The notes under the pieces are model-generated. The model did no database searches. It was given only the letters and a program-made list of their open reading frames with translations, and was not told the origin of the DNA. 64,000 nt of DNA, from assembly GCA_946902875.1 (NCBI GenBank), contig OX336343.1, positions 15,919,596 through 15,983,595 of the forward strand, written 5' to 3'. Numbering within the stretch: the stretch's first letter is position 1; each line of letters starts with the position of its first letter. This DNA is from Nematopogon swammerdamellus (Eukaryota > Arthropoda > Insecta > Lepidoptera > Adelidae). Both the position numbers and the translations under genes were made by a program. Positions 1-9,780 of the stretch are shown piece by piece.

Positions 1-568
1 GCGGGGAGAGCCGCCTACGACTTCGCTCTGACGCATGACCTGTCTCATCTGGTAGACCAGCCCACCAGGCTGCCAGATATAGACGGTCATGAACCCTCTC
101 TGCTGGATCTTCTGCTGACAACGAACCCCACTGGATATAAGGTCGCAGTAAGAGCCCCGCTGGGTTCCTCTGATCATTGTTTAGTGGGATCCATGGTGCC
201 ATCTTCGCCTCCTCAGTCCCGTAATGGAGGAACGCGTCGAATTTGGCACTACGCGTCAGCAGATTGGGATGGGATGCGAGAACACTTCGCATCCTACCCT
301 TGGAGAGAGATCTGCTTCAGTTCGGGCGATCCGTCGCAATGCGCTAATACCGTTGCCGAGGTGGTTCTGGGGGCAATGGAAATGTTTATTCGCAGCGCCT
401 CTGTCTACCTCGGTGGTAAAAGCCAACCATGGTACAGCCGCGACTGTGCTGATGCTGTCGCAGCTAAATGCGCAGCTTATCGTGCATGATCGCGCGCTCG
501 TGCCGGACGTGATCCGAACGCATCCGAACTGAAGAAGGAATACAACCGCCTCTCCAGATCCTGCAAAA
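1..568 (+). pseudogene. LINE copy A ORF2, endonuclease C-terminal half and linker
   Basis: The segment translates as the end of an APE-like endonuclease, which nicks target DNA for target-primed reverse transcription. Visible motifs are LDLLLT at about 103-120 and an intact SSDHCLV at about 166-186, the conserved S-D-H catalytic motif of this fold. The GDFNAHH motif lies outside the window. Near 487 a TGA interrupts the frame after AAYRA, and the linker continues as SELKKEYNRLSRSCK. It is then cut by the inverted-repeat element at 569. The reading frame resumes at 1089 without loss of bases. The protein is not functional as it stands because of the stop and the insertion. Confidence 0.85.
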
Positions 569-1088
569 CGTTGGCTTAATTTGCAAATCGGACAACACCA
601 TTTTGGGTAATTTTACAGGAGAGCGAAAAAACTGATTGATGAAAAATGAAACAACTCCCAGATGAAATTCAAATTCACTATTTTACACTTTCGGAAAATC
701 GTCCTACTCCACTACCAAATTATGTGAAGGTTATATTGCTTACAATCGTAAGCACGGTCAAAAATAATACTTTATAGTGATAGATCTACTTACCGAATAC
801 TCAATGCACACACAACAATGTCACAGTAATATTAGAATTTTTAAGAATATTTTACTATGCCACAAACGCACAGCTCTGTCACCAACAGCGAAGTGTCACA
901 ATTTCGGTGTTGCAACCAATATGGGATGGAGTTGCAATATATTTGTGCGGTCTGTATTTTCTGAAACTTAGGATTTTCGGAGTTGATAGCTTTGCAAGAA
1001 TATAGATAATATTTAGACCAATAAAACGACATCAAAATGTCCATACCCCCCAAAAATGGAGTTGTCCGATTTGCAGATTAAGCCATCG
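569..1088. mobile_element. 520-bp inverted-repeat element (MITE-like) inside LINE copy A, AAAA target duplication
   Basis: The left end (from 569, CGTTGGCTTAATTTGC) and right end (to 1088, reverse complement CGATGGCTTAATCTGC) form terminal inverted repeats of about 38 bp with few mismatches. AAAA flanks both sides (565-568 and 1089-1092). Removing the element and one AAAA restores the LINE reading frame exactly as in copy B. The interior is AT-rich with no transposase, so it would be non-autonomous. The superfamily is not recognised; a 4-bp duplication is unusual for insect MITEs. Confidence 0.8.
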
Positions 1089-1658
1089 AAAAGGGTTATT
1101 GCCAGGGCCAAATTTGACCACATCGGCAGAATCGGCGATAGACTGAACCAGCACCCAACTGGGAGCCGTGAGTTCTGGTCTCTCGCCAAATCTGTCGAGT
1201 CAAATTTCTGCCGCTCCTCTCTTCCACCTCTGCAGTGTCCTGGAGGCTCACTTGCCCACTCCGCAAAGGAGATAGCCGACTTACTGGTATCTCTATTTGC
1301 GGGGAACTCCAACCTGGACGATGGGGGTGCCACTCCCCCATCCATACCTAGGTGCGAGAACTCCATGCCGTGGGCCGGATAGGATTCCTGCATTAGTGTT
1401 GAAAAGGTGTGCTCCCGAACTGGTCCCAGTCCCAGTGCTGACGCGCCTATTCCGTCTCTCCTACTCCAATGGCCGTGTGCCGGCGGCCTGGAAATCTGCG
1501 TTTGTGCAAGCGGTCCGTAAAAAGGGTGACCGCTCAAACCCGTCAAACTACCGACCTATAGCGATTACCTCCCTTCTCTGTAAGGTGATGGAGCGCATTA
1601 TCAATATCTGGAGACGAATGACCTCATCAGCGATCGGCAATACGGCTTCCGGCCAAAA
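1089..1658 (+). pseudogene. LINE copy A ORF2, N-terminal part of reverse transcriptase
   Basis: This continues the ORF after the inserted element. It reads FDHIGRIGDRLNQHPTGSRE through SLAHSAKE to CENSMP. About 27 codons present in copies B and C are then missing near 1368, with a frame change, and it resumes as GPDRIPALVLKRCAPEL. RT fingers motifs are visible: WKSAFVQAVRKKGDRSN and YRPIAITSLLCKVMERI at about 1490-1605. The stretch PVPVL near 1428 has two extra codons relative to copy B. After 1605 the frame is lost again just before GFRPN, where the SINE enters at 1659. It is a decayed enzyme fragment; function is excluded by the deletion and shifts. Confidence 0.85.
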
Positions 1659-2007
1659 CGATTTTTTTTTATGGAAACTGACACGGTTGGCTACATCACC
1701 CACAACGTCCGTGATGTCAGCCCATAACACCGGGTGAACTAGGTGCCATGTCAGTGCTTCCCCCTTTGATCGTGCCGGCTACACTGAACTGGTCGGAAAA
1801 CACAAACTATTTACATAGCCGTTTTGACCGACGTTTCATTCAGTGCGGTGGTACCAACCCGGGCGGGTTAAACCCTACCACCAAGTAAGATTAGGAGGAC
1901 AAAGATTAGGACCTACAGTTTTACGAGGAATCCGAACCTCGGTCAGCCTCCAACGGTCAGCGGTCACCCATCCAAGAACTGACCGCGCCCAGCGTTGCTT
2001 AACATTC
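1659..2007 (-). mobile_element. SINE (5S/tRNA-composite family), minus orientation, inserted in LINE RT
   Basis: The copy runs from a T-run at about 1662 (the poly-A tail on the minus strand) to the 5S-like segment ending near 2006. The LINE codons for GFRPN lie immediately left and those for S-A-G-D-L-L immediately right. The head is truncated just beyond the 5S-like box, so the tRNA-like A box is missing. A B-box-like sequence (GGTTCGGATTCC type, minus strand) lies near 1931-1942. It shares most of its length with 21039-21405 and 22775-23160. Confidence 0.8.
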
Positions 2008-3274
2008 ACTAGCGAATCTGCTGGTGATCTCCTAGCGTACGTCACTCACCTTTGGGGGGAATCGCTTGAAGGTCATGGTGAATCCTTGGCAATTGGCCTT
2101 AATATTGCCAAGGCATTTGATCGGGTTTGGCACAAGTCGCTCTTGGGCAAATTGCCGGCTTACGGACTTCCTTCTGGCCTCTGTGACTGGGTCGCCGACT
2201 TCCTACATGGGCGTACCATTCAGGTCCTAGTGGACGGTTGCTCGTCGGACGCCATGTCAGTGAACGCCGGCGTACCACAAGGATCTGTGTTGTCACCCAC
2301 GCTGTTTCTTCTGCATATCAATGATATGCTGTCTCTGGGCAACATACATTGTTATGCGGATGCGGCGGACGGCACACGGATCCTACACCAGTCACCCTTC
2401 AACCAGTCGGGATATTGTGGATGAGAAGAGGCGAAGACTTGTGTCTGAGCTCGAGCACACACTCGGCTCTATTTCCGAATGGGGCCGTAGTAATTTGGTC
2501 GAGTTCAACGCTTCCAAGACACAAGTTTGCGCGTTCAGTGCGAAGAGAGCGGCGTTCACACCGGCTCCTTCATTCCAAGGCACGTCGCTTAAATTAAGCG
2601 AACACCTCGGGGTCCTCGGAGTCGAACTGTCGCACGACTTGAACTTTCGTCGCCATATCGAGGGGAAGGCCAAGCTGGCTTCTAAAAAGCTGGGCGTACT
2701 CAATAAGGTGCGACGGTACTTCACGCCGGACCAAAGGCTGCTTTTGTATAAATCGTAGATCAGGTCCTGCTTGGAGTACTGCTCGCACCTGTGGGATGGC
2801 TCTGCCAAATACCAGCTTGCGCCTCTGGACTCGATCCAACGTCGAGCCGTGCGACTAGTGGGTGACCCCGAAGTGTCCCGCGATCTAGAACCACTGCAAC
2901 ACCGTAGGGATGTCGGCTCCCTAAGTGTGTTCTATCGCTTATTCCATGGGGAGTACTCGGAGGAGCTGTTTAACGCAATCCCGCCGTCCCCTTTCCATCT
3001 CCGCACCACACGCACTGGGCAGGGATTGCATCCCTATACGCTGGACTTACCGCGGATGCGTACTAATCGATTCTGCAGATCATTCCTCTACAGAACCGGT
3101 AAACTCTGGAAAGCTCTCCCTGCTCATATATTTCCCCCCAAGTACAGTCTCGGGTCCTTCAAGAGGGGCGTGAATGGGCACCTGTCAGGCCGGCATGGCA
3201 TTCGCAACCCCCGCATACGACCGAATGTCCATGGGCGTCGTGAGACACCTTATGGGTGGCTCGGCGCCATATAA
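2008..3274 (+). pseudogene. LINE copy A ORF2, RT palm, thumb and C-terminal region
   Basis: RT motifs in order are GLNIAKAFDRVWHKSL (motif with the first catalytic Asp, here changed to Asn in N-I-A-K where copies B and C have D), GVPQGSVLSPTLFLLHIND, and a YAD motif near 2353-2361. A frameshift directly after Y-A-D breaks the expected YADD. The frame continues as LVSELEHTLGSISEWG to LLLYKS, stops at 2756-2758 (TAG), then resumes as CSHLWDGSAKYQLAPLDSIQ through to the terminal LGAI at 3272. The C-terminal block (YCSHLWDG, IQRRAVRLV, HRRDVGSL, FYRLFHGE) is typical of jockey/CR1-type LINEs. Three lesions make it inactive. Confidence 0.88.
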
Positions 3275-3299
3275 AAATTAACTTTCAATAAAAAAAAAA

Positions 3300-3733
3300 C
3301 GTGCCTCCATTCTCTTCGCCTCAAGACTCTACCTGCAGCGGTCTTCATGCAAGAAGCACACAGCGCCTCCTGGCGGAAAGGAGAAGAGTCCGTTTGCCTA
3401 GGCGACGGGCTGTTGTGATCTGACACGTCCGAAAATACAAGCGGGAGCGGGCGGTTTTGTTCAAACATTTTGCTCTGGAAAAGATAAAATCCACCCTGAT
3501 CGAGCGCGGCGCGGGTTCTGAGGGCTTGTTGCGACCTAATACGGTATAAGTATAGTGAGTGTAGTTCCCGAAGTGTGTGCGTAGCTGGGCCCAGCAGATC
3601 CTCGGACACCGGGACGTTTCCGTGCCGATCGACGACCACCACCTGAAGGACTGAGCTATCGAAGGTGCGGCTGCTGGCGGAGACATCAACATCCAGGTAG
3701 GAGGCACCACACCACCACACACTTTGCGCTACA
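3300..3733. other. Spacer between LINE copy A and the 102-bp array
   Basis: The spacer is moderately GC-rich. Overlapping minus-strand ORFs of 156 and 125 codons cover it, but neither resembles a known family or shows clear protein-like constraint. It directly follows the LINE tail and precedes the tandem array. It could be the 5' part of another retroelement, but nothing proves that. Confidence 0.4.
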
Positions 3734-4330
3734 CCTCGAAGCTAGTCCGACTAATCCCGACGCTGCTAAGAAAGAGCCCGACACTGCCCTGGGGTTCCCC
3801 GACACAATCCAGACGGAGCCCGACATCCAAGTAAGCCTCGAAGCTAGTCCGACGAATCCCGACGCTGCTCAGAAGGAGTCCGACACTGCCCTGCGTTCTC
3901 CCCGACGCCACCCAGACGCAGTCCGACATCTAAGCGAGCTCCGAAACCAGTCCGACGAATCCCGACGCTGCTCAGAAGGAGTCCGACAATGCCCTGTGTT
4001 CCCCCGACGCCATCCAGACGCAGTCCGACATCTAAGCGAGCTCCGAAACCAGCCCGACGAATCCCGACGCGGCTCAAAAGGAGTCCGACACTGCCCCTGC
4101 GTTCACCCGACGCCATCCAGACGCGGTCTGACATCTAAGCGAGCCTCGAAGCCAGTCCGACGAATCCCGACGCAGCTCGGAAGGAGCCCGACACTGCCCT
4201 AAGTCCCCCGACGCCATCCCGACGGAGCCCCATACTGCCCTGCGTTCCCCGACGCCATCCAGACGGAGCCCGACACCTAAGCGAATTTCCGAAGTCAGCC
4301 AGACGGATCCAGACGCTACGCCAAACTAAT
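3734..4330. repeat. Tandem array, about 5.5 units of 102-103 bp
   Basis: Units begin near 3734, 3836, 3939, 4041, 4144 and 4287, each with a C-T-C-G-A-A-G-C/C-T-C-C-G-A-A-A-C start followed by AGTCCGACGAATCCCGACG. The unit starting at 4144 is about 143 bp because of an internal partial duplication of about 41 bp. At 102 bp the unit is 34 codons, so frames stay open for long runs on both strands. One plus frame of the first two units reads EASPTNPDAAKKEPDTAL and repeats. Single-base shifts between units break every frame over the full array. Confidence 0.88.
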
Positions 4331-4620
4331 CCTATCACGAAGCGCAAAATAAGAACTGGACTGACTGATAGATAACAGTAGAGAACACCCGTCGCCGCCG
4401 CGTAAACCAGCCTCGGGGAAACTTGTAAAAGTCCCAATCCTCTCTTATTTACCCTATTTCACCCCTTATGAAACTATCAAACCCAGAATATGAGTACCGC
4501 TGCGGTGACGGCGTGATATTGCACATGCACAGTCGCACCCCCACCCAACTACAGTCCACCCACTAACACCACGGGGTGAGAACGACTGTCGCGTACAGCG
4601 GCCGCATTTTGAGTTTGTTT
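4331..4620. other. Spacer between the array and LINE copy B
   Basis: No ORF, RNA gene or repeat is recognised here. It ends where LINE copy B is cut off inside its RT domain. Confidence 0.4.
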
Positions 4621-4624
4621 GAGA

Positions 4625-5893
4625 TCAGACACAAGTCTTCGCCTCTTCATCCACAACATCCCGTCTGACTGAAGGGTCACTGGTATAGGATCCATGTGCT
4701 GTACTGTCATCCGCATAACAATTTAAGTTGCCGAGTGGCAGCATGTCATTGATATGCAGAAGAAACAGTGTTGGTGACAAGACAACACAGATCCCTGCGG
4801 TACGCCGGCATTCACTGACATGGCGTCCGACGAGCAACCGTCCACTAGGACCTGAATGCTACGCCCATGTAGGAAGTCGGCGACCCAGTCGCAGAGGCCA
4901 GAAGGAAGTCCGTACGACGGAAGCTTGCCCAGAAGCGATTTGTGCCAAATACTGTCGAATGCCTTGGCAATATCGAGACCAATTACCAAGAATTCACCAT
5001 GTCCTTCAAGCGATTCCCCCCAAAGGTGAGTGACGTACGCTAGGAGATCACCTGCGGATCGGTTTGGCCGGAAGCCATATTGCCGATCGCTTATGTTATT
5101 TGTCTCTAGGGTACGCCATGAGCTGGGCATTGATAATGCGCTCCATCACCTTGCAGAGTACGGAGGTAATCGCTATAGGTCGGTAGTTCGAACGGTTTGA
5201 GCGGGCAACCTTTTTGGGGACCGCTTGGACAAATGCAGATTTCCAGGCAGCCGGCAGACGGAAAGTGAAATAAGAGAGGCGGAAAAGGCGCGTTAGCACT
5301 GGAGCTAGCTCGGGAGCACACCGTTTCAGCACCAATGCAGGAATCCTATCCGGCCCACTCGCCTTCCTGGTGTCTAGGGAGATAAGCTCAGCCCGCACAG
5401 TTCGTTGTCGGAACTGTACTTCCGGCATGGAGTTCTCACACCTAGTTATGGATGGGGGGATGGCACCCCCATCGTCTAGGTTGGAGTTCTCCGCAAAGAG
5501 AGACACCAATAAGTGGGCTTTCTCCTTTGCGGAGTGGGCAAGTGAGCCCCCAGGACACTGTAGAGGTGGAAGGGAGGAGCGGTAGAAATTCGATACGACA
5601 GATTTGGCGAGAGGCCAAAACTCACGGCTCCCAGTTGGGTGCTGGTTCAGCCTATCACCAACTCTGCCGATATGCTCGAAATTGGCCCTGGCGATAGCCC
5701 TCTTGCAGGATCTGGAGAGGCGGTTGTATTCTTTCTTCAGTTCGGATACATTAGGATCGCGTCTGGCACGAGCGCACGACCATGCACGATAAGCTGCGCC
5801 ATTAGCTGCGACAGCTTCAGCACAGTCGCGGCTGTACCAGGCCTGGCTTTTACCACCGAGGCGCACGAGGGCGCTGGGAATGAACATCTCCAT
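4625..5893 (-). pseudogene. LINE copy B ORF2, reverse transcriptase (partial, frameshifted)
   Basis: An open stretch of 265 codons (5893-5096, -) covers the linker and RT fingers: KSQAWYSRDCAEAVA, CENSMPEVQFRQRTV, ASGPDRIPALVLKRC and NYRPIAITSVLCKVM. After AYPRDK it stops. The frame continues as SDRQYGFRPNRSAGDLLAY, then GLDIAKAFDSIWHKSL with its Asp intact, and GVPQGSVLS. Another frameshift follows at about 4790 before TLFLLHINDM and an intact CYADDST. The copy is cut at about 4621 after EEAKTC. It preserves the region that copy A has deleted near 1368, so it serves as the in-window reference for that gap. Confidence 0.88.
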
Positions 5894-6465
5894 TCCCCCC
5901 CAGAACCACCTCGGCTACGGCATTGGCGCATTCCGGCGGATCATCCGAACTGAAGCATAGCTCTCTCCATGGGTAGGATGTGATGTATTCTCGCATCCCG
6001 TCCCAATCCGCTGACACGTAGTGCCAAATTGGACGCATTCCTCCAGTACGAGACTGAGGAGGCAAAAATGGCACCGTGGACCCCACTAAACAGTGGTCAT
6101 AAAAGCCAAGAGGAGTGCTCACTGTGACTTTGTATCCAGCAGGGTTCGTTGTCAGCAGAAGATCCAGCAGAGAGGGTGCATGACCGTCCATGTCTGGCAC
6201 TTTGGTAGGTTGGTCTACCAGTTGAGGCAGGTCATTCGTCAGGGCGAAGTCGTAGGCGGCTCTCCCCTCGAAGTCAGTTCTCCCGGAGCCCAGCCACTCC
6301 TCGTGATGGGCATTAAAATCCCCAAGCAGAACCATATCCGCGGATATATGTATATACATAGGGAAACTACATGCACTTCATCTGCCGCTCTACTCAAGTG
6401 CTCGAATAATCGAGCTGTCCCCGCGTCGCCTGAGTGCGACCTGTAGATACTTACAGGCGGACACA
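5850..6465 (-). pseudogene. LINE copy B ORF2, endonuclease domain
   Basis: Minus-strand translation gives RSHSGDAGTARLFEHLSRAA, then the APE-type motif LLGDFNAHHEEW, LDLLLTTNPAGY, and a last motif reading FYDHCLVGS. The conserved S-D-H triad residue Ser is replaced by Tyr here, whereas copy A keeps SSDH. The domain would nick DNA at the insertion target. After VLGG near 5900 the frame shifts into the RT linker (EMFIPSALVRLGGKSQ). A short odd stretch (CIYIYPRI) near 6345 replaces the expected sequence before the G-D-F-N motif. The copy is inactive. Confidence 0.85.
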
Positions 6466-6673
6466 CGCGACTCCGTCCCCAAGTGAACCGATTTTGATGT
6501 TTATTTTATTTGAAAGCTGGTGCTTCCCGTGTGGTCCCATTTCAATTTCGTCAAGATCGGATTGGAAAGCGAGGCGGAATCGCGAGGCCAAAGGCCGAGC
6601 GATTCCGCCGAGTACATTAACAGCAAAAAATTATTAAAAAAACTGAAATAAAAAACTATTAAAAAATATATAA
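6466..6673. repeat. Repeat-rich flank with a 10-bp-stem hairpin (6574-6608)
   Basis: GCGGAATCGC at 6574-6583 pairs with GCGATTCCGC at 6599-6608 around GGCC-AAA-GGCC. The core resembles the G-A-G-G-C-C-G-A-A-G-G-C-C-G-A-G motif seen again near 36370 and 51728, so it is probably a fragment of a dispersed lepidopteran repeat. There is no gene. Confidence 0.6.
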
Positions 6674-6813
6674 AAACCGCCTTCAAAAATGTATGAAATA
6701 AAAAAAATGGAACCCTAGAGTTGAAGGCGGTGCTAAAGCAAGCAAAAATAACCGACCGCCTTCAACTCTAGGGTTCCATTTTTTTATTTCATACATTTTG
6801 GAAGGCGGTTTTT
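6674..6813. repeat. Long hairpin, two arms of about 57 bp with a 24-nt loop
   Basis: The left arm 6674-6730 and right arm 6755-6813 are near-perfect reverse complements. Each arm also begins with CCGCCTTCA and ends with TTGAAGGCGG, so each arm can fold on itself as well. The middle of each arm contains GGAACCCTAGAG or its complement. It is probably a fold-back MITE or the product of an inverted duplication. Confidence 0.85.
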
Positions 6814-7337
6814 AATTTTTTAAATAGTTTTTTTACAAAAATGTATACACTTTATTTACATACAGACTGTACGTGCATGAAATATGTTTAATAAGTTGTT
6901 TCGACATACTGTCATACAAATTAAATTACAGAACGAATGTTAAATTTTAAAAGTTCCTAATACTATATAGGCCCTACATTTTCGTTCCATAGGCGGCAGG
7001 ACGGCGGCGGAGCGGCGTTGTAGTGGGACGACAGAGGTGGCGGGCGGAATAGCGAGCCGCGAGCATCGACGACGCTCGCGTATCGTCTCGTCGGTCGCCG
7101 CGGTGCGGGACGATGAGCGGCTGGCGCGCGGGCGGGCGGGCTTATTCTTCCCCACTCCCCCAGCTCTCCCGCACCCCGCGTTCAGTGTAGTGCGAGCGCG
7201 CGCTTTTTAAACGTTGTTTTATTATATTGCGATACTCGAAACTACTCGAAAGTTCATGTTTAAGGGAGAAATTTTATTGGATAATATACAATTATATTAT
7301 ATTTTGATGTTCTGTGTCTAATAAGTTAATAAAAATA
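6814..7337. other. Noncoding; GC-rich island at about 6990-7200
   Basis: AT-rich DNA surrounds a GC-rich block (CGGCGG, GCGCGCGGGCGGGCGGG). The 71-codon minus ORF crossing it is of low complexity and is not believed. No promoter element or splice structure can be supported. Confidence 0.5.
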
Positions 7338-7880
7338 GACGAAGCAATTTTTCACAGTGCTTGGTTTATTGCCAAAAATATGGAAAGGTGTGATCGATAA
7401 GGAAAATTTCCTAGATAATTGTGAAAAGCGATATATTTAAAGAAATTAGGAGATATAAAAAAATTTAAAATTGACAGAGTAATTTTTATAGGTATTTTAA
7501 AATTTCTGCCTGTTCGAAATCGAAATTTTCCTAGATAATGTTATATATATACTCTTATTAATATATGATATCATATTCCGAAGGAATTTTGGACGGAGCA
7601 ATTTTTCACAGCGAATTATTGCCGAAAATTTTTAAAGGTGTGATCGATAAGGAAAATTTCCTAGATAATTGTCAAAAGCGATATATTTAAATAAATTAAG
7701 ACATATAATAAAATAAAAATTGACAGAGCAATTTTTCTGAAGAAGTTGTGATACAAAATAGGTATTTTCAAATTTCTGCCTATTCGAAATCGAAATTTTC
7801 ATAGATAATGTTATATATATAATCTTATTAATATATAATATCATATACCGAAGGAGTTTCGGACGGAGCAATTTTTCACC
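7338..7880. repeat. Two-unit direct tandem repeat (254 and 270 bp)
   Basis: GAC(G/A)GAGCAATTTTTCAC recurs at 7338, 7592 and 7862. Between these points the two units align along their length: GTGTGATCGATAAGGAAAA, CCTAGATAATTGT and ATTCGAAATCGAAATTTTC occur in both. The sequence is AT-rich and noncoding. It may be a fragment of satellite DNA. Confidence 0.85.
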
Positions 7881-9299
7881 AGCAGTTATAAGCGATTTTC
7901 ATGTTTAGGTATAAATACCTAACTTCCAAATATAAAAAATCCTAGATAATTTGTCAAACGTGTATTTTAAACCCTACTTTATCACACTGCAAAGTTTCAG
8001 CGACAGAGGAATTACGTCGAGTGGAAATGCTTTATTGATTGGACTATTATTGTTATATAATAACAAATGTCTTGACTTGGTCATGCTTTATCGATCAATA
8101 AGGTACTTATATTTTTGAAGATTATCTATCTGCCAAACTTTCTTTCATGCAGTATGTTATATGCCCTTTTACAATGATCGATTCTGCGTTGCCCGCCCGA
8201 CCGACTGCTCTGTCGACGAGTGTCCACTCGCACGACCGCGTACACGGCCGAGTGCTTGCTCCTTGATATTATTTACATATTTGCTTTGAGCGCAGCCGCG
8301 CCGCCGCCGCGAGCGCCGTGCAGTCGGACTGTAGTGTAGTGTAGAGTACGTACTCGACCCCACGCCCGGGGGCGGCTGTATTTGCTCGGAATGCTCGCTA
8401 TTGATTGTTCCGTGCAATTAAGGGTTAAGTGACAATCTACGTCCACGGTCGCCTCAAAGGTGAGTGTTTGGTTCCAAGCGGCCCTTTGTCTTATCGTCTC
8501 GGTTACTGCATCGCTCTCGCTCGCCGCGCCGCACGCGCCACATCAGCTCTTGTGACCGTGTGCGATGTCTGCCGATATGGAACCGCCATTGTGTGAACGT
8601 TCTTGGCATCGGGCGGGAGACCCGTTTGCTGGAAACGTATCGATATCCTTTGTGTTGTGAGTGCACTGCAAGGACAAACTGCAGAGAAAGTTCTGTATGA
8701 ATACATAGTGGTTTTTTTTTAAATTAGGTTTTACGATGAGCATCCTCGTACATTAAACGTAATATAATGCAAGCTATTAAGAGCGCGGTACTACACATCA
8801 AAATGCGCACTTTCAATAGCGAAGCGTTCGCTTGTTTTATAGTATTTCTTCAAAGTTTGTTAAACCAATTTACATTACACGAATATCCAAATCTGTCAAA
8901 AGAAGTAAAATTTTATCTTACATCATCTGCAATTAGTATAAACTCAAAATAATGTTTTAGAAAGCTGCAATTTCAAAACAAAGAGAGCATTTCGGAGTAT
9001 TTAGGAACATTTAGTAGTACGTTTGTGATTTTTTTTTTCACATATTAATTGACATAAATCAAAATACAAATCTGTCACCAACTTTTAAATATGGTCAACT
9101 TTTAGACATGATTTTTAATATATATATTTTTGAAATTCGTTGAACAAAAAACCGAAACGAAAATGTGGCAAATTTTGCAAATTGTGCCTCACGCTGTAGT
9201 ACCAGCTTCGCCCAAGCACTCTAATAACATTGTTTACTCCAACGTTTACTCGCGAATAAAAGCACCAATATTTTAATATCTAGGTAATCTTTACAAAAC
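7881..9299. other. Noncoding; GC-rich block 8185-8400 and possible splice donor at 8459
   Basis: The block at 8185-8400 is GC-rich on an AT-rich background. CCTCAAAG|GTGAGTG at about 8452-8465 matches a strong 5' splice site, but no coding exon precedes it. It could be the end of a noncoding exon or chance. 8700-9299 is AT-rich and shows nothing recognisable. Confidence 0.35.
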
Positions 9300-9780
9300 T
9301 AGCGCCGCGGGGCGGGCGCGACGTGTGACTTGTGATGCGGTGCAGTACAACGTAGAAGCAGTATAGCGGCGCGGAGGAGGCAGCGCTCGGTGCGGGAGCG
9401 TAGGACGTCACAGGATACGCTTTCTGGTCAATTAGGGCGCCCGCTCCATTGATCATTCATTTAATTCTATCGCTCGATTAGTAGAGAGTAGACAGACGCA
9501 CTCATACTAATTGTTGTCTGCTCGCCAATTTGCGACTACCCTCAGCGGAGAAGCAGGCGTAGCGGAGCGACGAGGGAGGGAGGTGAGGAGGCACCCCGCG
9601 CCGCCGCGCCGGTAGCGGACGTCAAAGCGACTCATTAGCCGTGTATTGATGCCGATATTGTGTTGTTGTAATTTCATTTCGGACGCTCAATTTGTTGAGA
9701 GCTTTCCGCGTTGTTGTTATAATTAATTTACATCGTGCGGTGCGGTCTCGCGGGCGCGCAGCCCCCATCCTAAACAGACA
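9300..9780. promoter_or_regulatory. Candidate noncoding regulatory island
   Basis: GC-rich runs alternate with non-repetitive AT motifs such as CATTGATCATTC (about 9449), CGATTAG (about 9474), GACGTCAAAGCGACTCATTA (about 9618) and TTATAATTAATTTAC (about 9716). They resemble clustered homeodomain and HMG-box sites. Nothing is coding. This is inference from motif appearance only. Confidence 0.3.

Larger units (their letters stand above)
1..3299 (+). mobile_element. Jockey-like non-LTR retrotransposon copy A (degenerate, nested insertions)
   Basis: This is a LINE copy entering from the left edge. It encodes, in order, the C-terminal half of an APE-type endonuclease, a linker, reverse transcriptase and the C-terminal region. 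It ends in a short A-rich tail (AATAAAAAAAAAAC) near 3286-3300. It is about 70-85 percent alike by eye to copies B (4621-6465, -) and C (42519-44694, -). Several frameshifts and stops make it a fossil. It is interrupted at 569-1088 by an inverted-repeat element and at 1659-2007 by a SINE. The family assignment (jockey/CR1 group) rests on the RT and C-terminal motifs; the exact clade is not settled from sequence alone. Confidence 0.9.
4621..6465 (-). mobile_element. Jockey-like LINE copy B, truncated at its 3' end
   Basis: This minus-strand relative of copy A holds endonuclease and RT but stops at 4621 shortly after the YADD motif. It lacks the thumb, C-terminal region and tail. LINE insertions normally keep the 3' end and lose the 5' end, so a later deletion or rearrangement removed it. 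With copy A it forms an inverted pair around 3300-4620. The 5' limit near 6465 is a break in homology rather than a proven element end. Confidence 0.87.

Noticed and set aside
573..1084. A piggyBac-type TTAA insertion in LINE copy A
   Set aside because: TTAA occurs in both ends, but the inverted repeat extends outside it to CG, and the LINE frame is restored only with AAAA as the duplication.
3250..3720. 156-codon and 125-codon minus-strand ORFs
   Set aside because: They overlap the LINE tail and each other in different frames, with no recognised motif.
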